From: Gentiana macrophylla
Lineage: Eukaryota > Streptophyta > Magnoliopsida > Gentianales > Gentianaceae
DNA: 64,000 nt
Direction of reading: 5' to 3'
Assembly: GCA_026214975.1 (NCBI GenBank)
Contig: JAOBSW010000543.1
Location: forward strand, 1-64,000
Shown here: one piece after another, positions 24,800 to 35,306 of the stretch
Layout: each line of letters begins with the position of its first letter
How positions within the stretch are numbered: the stretch's first letter is position 1
Notes under the pieces: model-generated
The model's database searches: none
Told to the model about the DNA's origin: nothing
The model's input: the letters and a program-made list of their open reading frames with translations, nothing else
Translations under genes and position numbers: made by a program

Positions 24800-25170
24800 C
24801 ACTACAAGAAAAACGGATTTTAATGACGGGAATTCCCGTCACTATATGTCATTTTCTCGTCATTAAAGACTTTTAATGACGGGAAATCCCCCTCATGCCC
24901 CCCTCATAGTTGCCCTTCTAGTTAAAGCATACAATGACAAGAACCGGCCTCGTCATTAAAGATATCAAGGATTTAATGACGAGATTAGACTATCATTATA
25001 AATATTTCTAGTGACGAGTAATTTCCTCATTATTATACTATTTGCCTCTCATTAGAACTAAAGTTGAATATTAGGTTTTACCCATTAATGACGGAGATTA
25101 CCGTCATTAATAAGTGAAAACCCACTCATTAATTACCTTGCAAGAATCAGTCATTACGAAGAAATATTAC
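24800..25170. repeat. CACTA left terminal and subterminal repeats
   Basis: The 14-bp terminal inverted repeat is followed by many TAATGACGGG or TCATTAA words in both orientations. The perfect palindrome GACGGGAATTCCCGTC lies at 24825-24840. Clustered short subterminal repeats are a hallmark of CACTA elements. Confidence 0.88.
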
Positions 25171-28068
25171 TATATCATAACTATTAAATACACCACACTA
25201 AAAAAAAGTTGCAACATCATCATTAATATATCAAAAAATATACACTGAGGTATCCTATATATACGTTAAGGTATAGCTGCTTCAAAATATTAAAAAAGAT
25301 AAGTAAATTACATGTAGACGCAAAATGGTAGGATCTCCTAATATCAAAACACTAAGCACCTTCAATCATTCGTGGTAAAAAAGGCAGACTTACCAGAATA
25401 AAAGCAGCGGCTAAAAATATGGTAAATATTCCTTTATGTCTAAGAACTTTATATACCTTTATGTGTATATCTGCATTACAATCATGCTTATTAGAAACTT
25501 TCCAAGATATATGGATTTTACACTCCCCCAAGAGAAGATGAAAGGTAACAGAAATACAGGATCAAAGAAAAACTTTTTCATCGATTTTTATTATGTCAAG
25601 AATAACATGAAAACCGGGCCTATTGGTTACTTATACAATTTAAAAATTATAGGCTTAGTGTTGAAAATCGAGGAACAAGAAGAAAAATGACATGAACACT
25701 AGCTTACCTTCAATTGTTCTCTGTAAATCCATGAGAACCACAAGAGAGGCGAGAGCCAACATCGCAGATTGCATGGAATGACCTCAAACACTTACCCTCG
25801 CATATATAGCATCAACCTCTAGGTCGTTAAAACACTACTTTAAATGATCGCAAAATCGGGAAGATAGACTTACGAGTCTAGGTAATTGGTAGCGACATGC
25901 AAGATAGACTTGTTGAGTGCATTGAGATATGTCGAGACACGTGAAGTCCTCCCAAAAGCCGATTAAAACGCTAAGGTGCGAAACATAGCACACAAATTTA
26001 GAACCGAGTCCGAATCAGTCAATTTGTTTGCAATTGTGCATTATCTATTGATAATCGCACCAAGATAAGTGGCAACGGGAAAAGTGAGTAACAAGCAAAA
26101 ATTACGTGGTATCCGAATTTCAAATTTTTAATTCAATACTCCATTCTAAATTGGCACCATATATCATCGATTATTTGTTACACATAATGAAATTTAGCTT
26201 TGCCTAAGTGCAAGTGATAAGCACGATCAATCAAGATGTATTACAAGATGATGCAATAATGTGATTCTTTCACGAAATTACTAGAATATTAGAGCGAGTT
26301 AACTAGAAAAGGTGAATTCCTCTACATCAAATTATAGGATCATGTCAAAGCTTCAAGTAGAGTATTCACTTTGAATTTTTCTGTTATGCTTAAGTCCTTA
26401 ATGTCGAGAGTAAACAAGAATGAAGAACATGGAGTAAGCATGTATACGAAAGGAGGAGCAGAACTCACGTAGTAAAAGCACAAAACAAGGCAAAATTATA
26501 GCAAAAATAGTAACTTTCTTATCAATAAGACGGTCAAAAAGGCCTTGAAGGACCCCCACCCCCACCCTCTACGGTTTCACAATTGGAACAAGGCCATTAT
26601 TCTCACGCAAAACATTTGTATTAGATATCTCATCTAGAGCTCATAATAAGACCATGTCTGGATTGAAGATACGAGAAATAACGGCAGAGCGAGCAAGACC
26701 CATCATGCCTCTTTTACATATAAAGTGAAGGACCACAAGGAATGCTAAGAACCGTCCCTCCCGACAATTCCTGCAAATCAACAACTTAAAAGAACAAAGA
26801 AAACTACACACCATTTTGCGAATCGAGCCCCTTGCTTATAGTACTCAACAGACCTAGAAGCCAATCCATCTAAACCTTGGCACTAGGATTCGTTGTTAGA
26901 TCCCGGTAAAGGGTACCAAACCCCGTGGACAAATTCGAGAAATCGAAACTTCATTTAGAAAAATCCACAACAACAACAACAAATGGAGAATGGAATTCCC
27001 ACTTGAATATAAGGGTCAATATACTCCCATCATTAGTGCCTGCTAATGTTTAACATCTCCACCTTCACACATTTGAACAACAACAAACAGAAAAGAGATT
27101 ATGGAGAATCAGCCATTTTATACCCAAGACAAAAAATAGAAATAGAAATCAAGAGAAAAAAACACACAACCTATGAAGGGCAATGTATTTTCATCTTCCA
27201 GATCTTATACTCCATACTCAACTCTTTGTCCAATCTAGGTATTTCCTAAAAACATAGCTGAATTCATAGAGAAAATATGAATCGACACACAAAAATACAA
27301 ATGCAAATGGAAGCCATGGAAAGTTCCAAAAGGAAAACTATAAGGAAATAGTGAAAGAGTGAAGGGAGGTAAATGATTCAGCCATACAAGAGAAAAAGGC
27401 CTTTGCCCAGCAAAATTTCTTTACCTTGCAAACATATTCTCTCCCCCTTTCTTCCACAGGCGAATGGAGCCTTCAGTATGACAGAAAATTCAGTTAGTGC
27501 ACAGCTGAAAGATACACACACATCTAAAGATTTTAAAACTAGGAAGGCACACAAATTGAATAATATCCACCTAGTGGCAAAGATCTTCCATCCTTCAAAA
27601 AAGAAGCACCACGACGTTCTCTTTCTCGTCCACGTTCACGTTGTTGATCTCTTGATCTTGCCTTTCAACACTTATCCAAACTAAAATGTAGGACAACCAA
27701 GCAATCTTCATATAAAACTTGATGCCGGGCATGCAGACCAATCTCTCCAAAATAACAATCCAAAACATGGGCTTGCAGGGTACCAACAAACTGATTAATG
27801 CAACAACATCACTCCAAACGGCCATATTAATTGAATCTTATAAGTCAGCATTTTAACAAGACAAAAGGAAAGGTAATACTACTGCTAATAAAATTAATGC
27901 CCCAACAGAAAAGCATTGCAAAGATCAACAGGAACATCCAATAAAGCCTATATGTATTCAAAAATCCTTTAAGTAGACACAGTACCATTAATATAAAAAG
28001 TAGCAAAAAAACATCATAGAAAGAAAGAGCAGTATTCGATGTCAAGAATTCAAGCCTTTGGCATTCCT
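25171..28068. other. CACTA interior, no recognisable gene
   Basis: About 2.9 kb of A/T-rich sequence. Open frames of 66 to 103 codons (plus 25436-25690, plus 27373-27684, minus 27595-27825, minus 27845-28045) have unremarkable composition and no motif I recognise. I see no transposase (TNPD-like) motif. It could hold introns of a captured gene, but nothing decisive is visible. Confidence 0.6.
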
Positions 28069-28900
28069 CTATGATTTAACAAAAAGACCATCTACATTAA
28101 TAGGGGATTCAGCAAAGGTTCCTAAGACAGCAGAACCAACAACTTCAATGTGTTCTGAATGATTTACCGTAGCAGCAGGGATGTCAATAGCAGCAGCCAT
28201 ATCCAATTCAGTTACTACAACACTCTTTTTCTCTATATTCAGGGCAGGAACTCTGGGATTAGAAGATTTCCGGAGCACAACAGCAACCTTCAAGTCGGAA
28301 TCACACTCTTATTACCGCTCTTTACTATCCTATAAAATATTGTATATGTACATAACACAAATCAATTTACTGAACAAAAAGGCCACATTTTTATGTATAC
28401 ACAAAACGAGAAAAATGTTTGAATAAATTAAAGGAGTAGCAAGTGAAGCAGAAACAACTAATTTGATGTAAAGCTTCGACAAAACGATTTATCTAAGCAA
28501 TATCAAAAAGTTAGGACGACAATACTAGTACCAACGAAACTAGTACCTGTGAAATCCAGATCTAGACATAGAACGGGGAAGAAGAGCTACAGCAAGATTA
28601 GACCATCCTTATTCGTGGAACGCCGATGAAAGATGCTGCCTCGCCGGATTCCAACTCGAAGATGAGTGATTTTTATTATAGAAAATGATGAGTGATTTTG
28701 GGATTTGAGGGTTGGGGTGGCGTTTGAGATAGAACAGAAAAGAAAAAATTCACCTTTAGGTATGAGACGGAGGTTAAGATGCCAATTGACGGAGGTAGAG
28801 AGATCGTCGGCGGCAGTAGGCGATGAAGAAGAAGGAGAGGCGTGAGGAGGTGCGAGGAGGCTGATGGGCAGGAAAATGGAGAGAACGATTAGGGATTTGT
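28069..28900 (-). other. Possible captured gene fragment inside the CACTA element
   Basis: The minus strand from about 28900 to 28540 is rich in CT and GCC words, like a plant 5' leader, and ends in TTTCACAGGTACTAG, a possible exon-intron boundary. Further on, minus 28293-28069 has a 74-codon frame of ordinary composition (MKVAVVLRKSSNPRVPALN at the start) without a recognised family. CACTA elements often carry host gene pieces, so capture is plausible. I cannot name a donor gene, and chance is a real alternative. Confidence 0.3.
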
Positions 28901-29069
28901 TTTTTTTTTTAAGAAAGGGACTTAGGAATGAGAATGATAAATGTTGTGTTTTTTATTGGTTAAAAAGTGTGTTCTTTAATTAAAAGAATAAGAATTCTGT
29001 AAATAAATATTAAAAGAATCGGGAAATGAAAGTAATGAGAAGATTTTTTTTCAAATGTTTTTTTTAATG

Positions 29070-29228
29070 AAAATTAATGACGAGATTTTTAATAAAAAAT
29101 GACGAGATTCAGAGTTTCGTCATCAACTAACATATTTTATTGTTTCCCGTCATTAAAATGTCATTTAATGACGACATCTATCTCCCGTCATTAAGTTCCC
29201 CTTATTATAAACCCTTTTTCTTGTAGTG
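29070..29228. repeat. CACTA right subterminal and terminal repeats
   Basis: Repeated ATTAATGACGAGA, CCCGTCATTAAA and related words run up to the terminal TTTTTCTTGTAGTG, mirroring the left end. Confidence 0.88.
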
Positions 29229-31926
29229 ATATCACATCAGTACTTCAAAGAGAATTACAAACGTTTTTTTCATACTTTTTTTTATACCCATAGAGTACTT
29301 AACGGTGTGATTTTTGATTCCTTGTACAAGGCCATTCTGGACTCTGTTTTGCTTGCCGTTTGCGCCGACGTGCCTTATTTTTATGGTTCTGGTCGATATC
29401 ACATCAGTACTTCAAAGAGAATTACAAACGTTTTTTTTGTACCCATATAGTAATTAACAGTGTGATTTTTGATTCCTTGTACACGGCCATTCTTGCCTCC
29501 GTTTTGCTTGCCGTTTGCGCCGGCGTGCCTTATTTATCGTTCTGGTCGATATCACATCATTACTTCAAAGAGAATTTCAAACGTTTTTTTTCATACTTTT
29601 TTTTGTACCCATAGAGTACTTAACGGTGTGATTTTTGATTCCTAGTACAAGGCCATTCTGGCCTCCGTTTTGATTGCCATTTGCGCAGGCGTGCCTTATT
29701 TATCGTTTTGGTCGATATCACAACAGTACTTCAAAGAGAATTACAAACGTTTTTTTCTTACTTTATTTTGTACCCATAGAGTACTTAATAGTGTGATTTT
29801 AGATTCCTTGTACAAGGCCATTCTGGCCTCCGTTTTACTTTCCGTTTGCGCCGGCGTGCCTTATTTATCGTTCTGGTCGATATCACATCAGTGCTTCAAA
29901 GAGAATTACAAACGTTTTTGTATTTTTTTTCGTACCCATAGAGTACTTAACTGTGTGATATTTGATTCCTTGTACAAGGCCATTCTGGACTCCGTTTTGC
30001 TTGCCGTTTGCACCAGCGTGCCTTATTTATCGTTCTGGTCGATATCACATCAGTACTTCAAAGAGAATTACAAATGTTTTTCGTACTTTTTCGTACCCAT
30101 AGAGTACTTAACGGTGTGATATTTGATTCCTTGTACAAGGCCATTCTGGCCTCCGTTTTTTTTTGCCGTTTGCGCCGGGTGCCTTATTTATCGTTCTGGT
30201 CGATATCACATCAGTACTTCAAAGAGAATTACAAACATTTTTTTCCGTACTTTTTTTCGTACCATAGAGTACTTAACAGTGTGATTTTTGATTCCTTGTA
30301 CAAGGCCATTCTGGTCTCCGTTTTGCTTGCCGTTTGCGCCGGCGTGCCATATTTATCGTTCTGGTCGATATCACATCAGTACTTCAAAGAGAATTACAAT
30401 TTTTTTTTTCGTACCCATAGAGTAATTAACTGTGTGATTTTTGATTCCTTGTACAAGGCCATTCTGGCCTCCGTTTTGCTTGCCGTTTGCGCCGGCGTGC
30501 CTTATTTATCGTTCTGGTCGATATCACATCAGTACTTCAAAGTGAATTACAAACGCTTTTTTTTTCATACTTTTTTGTACCCATAGAGTACTTAACGGTG
30601 TGATTTTTGATTCCTTGTACAAGGCAATTCTGGCCTCCGTTTTGCTTGCCATTTGCGCCGACGTTCCTTATTTTATCGTTCTGTTCGATATCACTTCAGT
30701 ACTTCAAAGAGAATTACACACATTTTTTTTGTACCTATAGAGTAATTAACAGTGTGATTTTTGATTCCTTGTACAAGGCCATTCTGGCCTCCGTTTTGCT
30801 TGCCGTTTGCGCCGGCGTGCCTTATTTATCGTTACAGTCGATATCACATCGAGACTCAAAGAGAATTTCAAATGTTTTTTCATACTTTTTTGTACCCATA
30901 GAGTACTCAACGGTGTGATTTTGATTCCTTGTACAAGTCCATTCGGCCTCCGTTTTGTTTGCCGCTTTTACGCGGCGTGCCTTATTTATTGTTAAGTCGA
31001 TATCACAACAAGATTTTAAAGAGAATTACAAACGTTTTTTTTCATACTTTTTTTTGTACCGATAGAGTACTTAACGGTGTGATTTTTATTCCTTGTATAA
31101 GGCCATTCTGGCCTCCGTTTTGCTTGCCGTTTGTGCAGGCGTGCCTTATTTATCGTTCTGGTCGATATCACATCAGTACTTCAAAGAGAATTACAAACGT
31201 TTTTTTTCATACTTTTTTTTGTACCCATAGAGTACTTAACGGTGTGATTTTAGATTCCTTGTACAAGGCCATTCTGGCCTCCGTTTTGCTTGTCGTTTGC
31301 ACCGGCGTGCCTTATTTATCGTTCTGGTCGATATCACATCAGTACTTCAAAGAGAATTACAAACATTTTTTCGTAATTTTTTTGTACCCATAGAGTACTT
31401 TAATAGTGTGATTTTTGATTCCTTGTACATGGCCATTATGGCCTCCGTTTTGCTTGCCGTTTGCGCCGGCGTGCCTTATTTATCGTTCTGGTCGATATCG
31501 CATCAGTACTTCAAAGAGAATTAAAAACGTTTTTTTTTCGTTTTTTTGTACCCATAGAGTACTTAACGGTGTGATTTTTAATTCCTTGTACAAGGCCATT
31601 ATGGCCTCCGTTTTGCTTGCCGTTTGCACCGGCGTCCCTTATTTATCGTTCTGGTCGATATCACATCAGTACTACAAAAAGGGAATTAATTACAAACGTT
31701 TTTTTCATACATTTTTTTGTACCCAAAGAGTACTTAATGGTGTGATTTTTGATTCCTTGTACAAGGCCATTCTGGCATCCATTTTGCTTGCCGTTTGTGC
31801 CGGCGTGCCTTATTTATCGTTCTGGTCGATATCACATCAATACTTTAAAGAGAATTACAAACGTTTTTTTTCGTACTTTTTTTGTACCCATAGAGTACTT
31901 AACGGTGTGATATTTGATTCCTTGTA
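29229..31926 (+). repeat. Satellite array, subfamily A, segment 3
   Basis: About 16 to 17 units after the CACTA insertion. The block 29230-30120 repeats, unit by unit, the variant order seen at about 5300-6170 (unit with GACGTGCCTTATTTTTATGG, short unit with GTACCCATATAGTAATTAAC, unit with GATTCCTAGTACAAGG). This shows multi-unit duplication. It ends at the fold-back near 31917. Confidence 0.95.
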
Positions 31927-32011
31927 CAAATATCACACCGTTAAGTACTCTATGGGTACAAAAAAAAGTACGAAAAAAAACGTTTGTAATTCTCTTTGAA
32001 GTACTAATGTG
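31834..32011. repeat. Fold-back palindrome of satellite A
   Basis: Left arm about 31839-31916 and right arm about 31927-32005 are inverse copies separated by a 10-base loop (ATTCCTTGTA). The arms differ at only about two bases plus one T in a T-tract. The right arm is satellite A in reverse, ending at TGTG, which it shares with the truncated LTR that follows. Confidence 0.93.
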
Positions 32012-32704
32012 CATAATTTACTTATCTAGAGGAAAAGCTCAAATCACAATTGAATCATAGTTATTGATTCAAGTCTCAACTTTGATTTCATCAAAGGTTT
32101 AGACTGTGAAACACCAAGAAGGTGTGAAGGACAGTTGAGTGCAGTCAGGAAGACTGTGTTTGTGATGAGCTGGTGAAGAGGCAATTCAACCCTCCAAGGA
32201 CCAGTGTTTCAATCAATTGTAGAGCAGCAATTCTACCTGTTCTACAAGTGTTTAGATAGTGAAGCTAGGGATTAGTCAAGGACTATCAGTTTAGAACTTT
32301 TTGTAACCGGGCCATCTCAAAGAAGTTCTAGTGGAATTTTCCTTCGCATCACAGGGGAAGAGAGGATGTATAGGATTACACCACCTGGAACCTCTATAAT
32401 TCTTGTTTATTTACTTTACGCATTCACTTACTTCATTACAGTCTTAATTATCTAATTCTTGTTCTGAAATCGAGTCAACAAACTGTTTGTTAATCTATAT
32501 ATTATAAAGGCTAATTATATCCGCTGCCGGTTGACTCAGTTTTTGCTTAAGTCAGTTTGACTTAAACTCAGCTTAGTCAGCTTAACTCCACACAAGTTTT
32601 TAACTGAACCTTAATTTGCTTAAAATCTAGTTTTGGGAAAGTTTTTGGTGACAAGTTTATTCACCCCCCTCTAAACTTATGTTAGCCTTTCCAAGGGACC
32701 AACA
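32008..32704 (+). repeat. Truncated 5' LTR of the outer copia-like element
   Basis: Collinear with 47746-48446 of the 3' LTR, from TGTGCATAATTTACTTATC to the terminal CCAACA. The first roughly 1030 bp are missing, including the part that holds the TATA box in the other copy. The breakpoint lies in TGTG shared with the inverted satellite. Confidence 0.93.
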
Positions 32705-32706
32705 AT

Positions 32707-32718
32707 TGGTATCGGAGC
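32707..32718 (+). promoter_or_regulatory. Primer binding site, Met-tRNA-like
   Basis: TGGTATCGGAGC two bases inside the LTR edge, one mismatch from TGGTATCAGAGC complementary to the plant initiator Met-tRNA. Confidence 0.75.
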
Positions 32719-33554
32719 AGTGCTTCTGTTTTAAAGAGATCCACTACTGAATCTCAGTATCACTTTGTTTGCTTGAAGTATCTGGCCATCTATTTTTCCA
32801 GTTGTTGAAAACCCTTACTATATTTAAAATTTAATGGACACATGTAGAATTAGAAGCTGGCTGAATAACCCCCTGACTCACTATTTGCAGAATGTTGTTT
32901 ATGAATTTCAGGATCAAGTGTTTGAAAGATTCAGTACTACAAGCTCTCACACAAATCCGGAACATCAAGCACTCACACTGCCATGAACAATCAGAGAAAT
33001 GAAGATTTCAATGAAACCTTGGACATACTCATAAAGGAATTAGAAGCAATTCAAAAGAATTATGAGAATGTCAAAAAGGATAAAAATTTATTGAAAACGG
33101 AAATTTCGAGATTGAATGTTGAGATCAATTTAATAAAAACTATTAATGGAACCAAGGTAATTCGACCAACTGATGAATTGACAGAAGTAATAAACATCAC
33201 AGAATCATCAGTTGATCCAATTCCCATTGTTCAGTTCAAACCTGGAAAACCGTTTGGAGACAGATCAGGTTTAGGGTTTGTTAATCAGTATAATTCTAAG
33301 TTTAGACCAAGATCAGTTGCAATGAAATTTGTGACTACTCAACAGTCAGGAACTCAGAAAATTGATAAAGTTATTAGAACTGACAAAAACTCAGCACAAC
33401 CAAATGCACAAACTAACAGGACTGAAAAATCAGTTGGTAAAATGCACCAAGCCAATAGATTTTACAGGAAGACTCAGAAGGCTGAAAAAGGCAAAACTGA
33501 TCAGAGATCAGTCAGAAAAATCTTCAAGTCATATCCATCTAAGAATGAAGATCA

Positions 33555-35286
33555 TGTTAGGTGTAGTGCCCGAAAGACAATTTGTGTAATTGTTTTTAAT
33601 AATGAATGACATAATTTATCTCACCTTATTACTTGCTTTGTGCTTGTAAAGTAATACACTGCTGCAAACCCTAAGTATATCTCAGTATGTAACCACTTAA
33701 CTCGGTGTATGGATTACACGTGAGGTTGAGTTAGTGGAGATATGCTTAAAATCATAGTCCGTGGTGAACTTAATCGAGTTTAGGGTCTCTTGATTAAAAC
33801 ACCAATAATGCGCCCTAACATACCTTAGGGTGTAATAGTCTTATCCGGAATGTCGGTAGAGGGTACCTACACGTGGGGCATTTATATATGATGGCATTCA
33901 TATAAATTTGGACCGATTTAATCTGAATTTCTCGGTATAATTCCGTAATCGAGGAATCTTATTAAATCATTAGATGATCATATATTGATCAACCTTAATC
34001 CTGAGGTGATCACGGGGTGCTGCTTGTCCTGCGGTAGTGTTTGATGTGTTAGTTACGGTTCACTTAAATATGTGTTCCAACCCACTTCTCATTGGCACTA
34101 TCTCCAGATGAGTGAGTAGTTCTGATTTACACAGACATGGAATCCATTCCTTCCTGCGGGAAGTAGAGAGACAGTCCCCTTGTTTGTTAGCCCTAAGAAA
34201 GTGATCGATCCCGGGAGTTCACATTTGACTAATTAGCTACTAGTCAGATATGTGTGCTAATTGATCATCAGGGGGTTAATGGTAAATAAGGATAAGATAT
34301 TCTGAGTCGGGTTCACGGAGACTTCCCACTCAGAATGGACAGTCTATGGAGGGTTAATCCGTATGTAGTGATTATATCAATGGACGCTTATTCACTCTAT
34401 GGGTTGAGTATAAGTATACATCTCATGTAATCGGTAGAGTTCGATTTCGGGTTTATGGTGGCGTAATCCCGAATTAATAATTAATGTACTTATTCTGTTC
34501 GACGAATAATTAATTATTGGAGCTACTGGTTATAGGTCCATGGTCCCCGATGTGGCTTCTGTAATTCGGACTAGTATTCTTGTTACTTGGACCTCAGTGA
34601 TAATTAATTGACTGGGCTAATTAATTGATATGCATAGATATTATTTAGTTGGGCTAAATAATATTATACACATAAAAGACATTTTATGTGGGCTTTTTGA
34701 CCCTATTTGTGGCGCCAATATCATCAAATAATTAGAGAGAAATTAGTTTTCTTGGATAATTATTTGACATGTGATTTATCTTTTATTTGTTAAATGATAA
34801 TTCATGGAATATTAGATTATAATATGATTTATCCTAATTTGTTTGGGATAATCATTTTATTTATCTTTTATTTGGAATAAAGGATTAATGTAATAATTAT
34901 CTCTTAATTATTTAATCCTTGGAGGACAAGGATTACTTTCCTATATAAAGAGAGTTCTCCCAAGCTCATGGGCATAATTCGACCACTATGTAAAAAAGGA
35001 GAGGAAAAATTAGTTTTCTCTTGTCTAGGGTTTTAGAAGAAGAAAAACTTTGAGTTTTTCTTGGTGTTGTATATCAAGGAGGTTCGTGTATCAAGAAGGG
35101 TGTCCACCAACCGCCGTTTGGAGAACACATCGGAAGATCAAGGCGACTCTTCCCGATATTGGTAACATGATCTTAACCCCCTTGTAGTAGTTTAAGTCAT
35201 TTAATTATGTGTTTTGATATATAAATCGTGATCCATCCGCTGCGCGTAGATCTAACTCGTTTAGATCTAAGAACCTGCATCCTTCA
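33555..35286 (+). repeat. 5' LTR of the nested element
   Basis: Begins TGTTAGGTGTAGTGCCC, ends CATCCTTCA. A TATA box CTATATAAAG lies at 34941-34950. Compared with the 3' LTR it has a run of odd differences at 33900-34350 (see findings). Confidence 0.93.
34941..34950 (+). promoter_or_regulatory. TATA box in the nested element LTR
   Basis: CTATATAAAG, conserved in the 3' LTR at about 42224-42233. It is well placed for a U3/R start about 1.4 kb into the LTR. Confidence 0.65.
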
Positions 35287-35288
35287 TG

Positions 35289-35306
35289 TGGTATCAGAGA
35301 CAGGTT
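35289..35306 (+). promoter_or_regulatory. Primer binding site, initiator Met-tRNA type
   Basis: TGGTATCAGAGACAGGTT, two bases inside the LTR. It matches the expected TGGTATCAGAGCCAGGTT at all but one position. Confidence 0.88.

Larger units (their letters stand above)
24800..29228. mobile_element. Non-autonomous CACTA (En/Spm) DNA transposon
   Basis: A 4429-bp insertion with the canonical plant CACTA termini: CACTACAAGAAAAA at 24800-24813 and its inverse TTTTTCTTGTAGTG at 29215-29228, flanked by a 3-bp duplication ATA (24797-24799 and 29229-29231). Removing the element restores the satellite box TCGATATCACATC exactly. Both subterminal regions hold repeated TAATGACGGG words, the expected transposase-binding context. 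I recognise no transposase frame, so it would depend on an autonomous relative. The interior is A/T-rich and holds small frames and a gene-like minus-strand portion (see 28069-28900). Orientation cannot be set without the transposase. Confidence 0.96.

Noticed and set aside
28069..28293. A named host gene within the CACTA element
   Set aside because: The frame has ordinary composition, but I recognise no family, so only a low-confidence note of possible cargo is kept.
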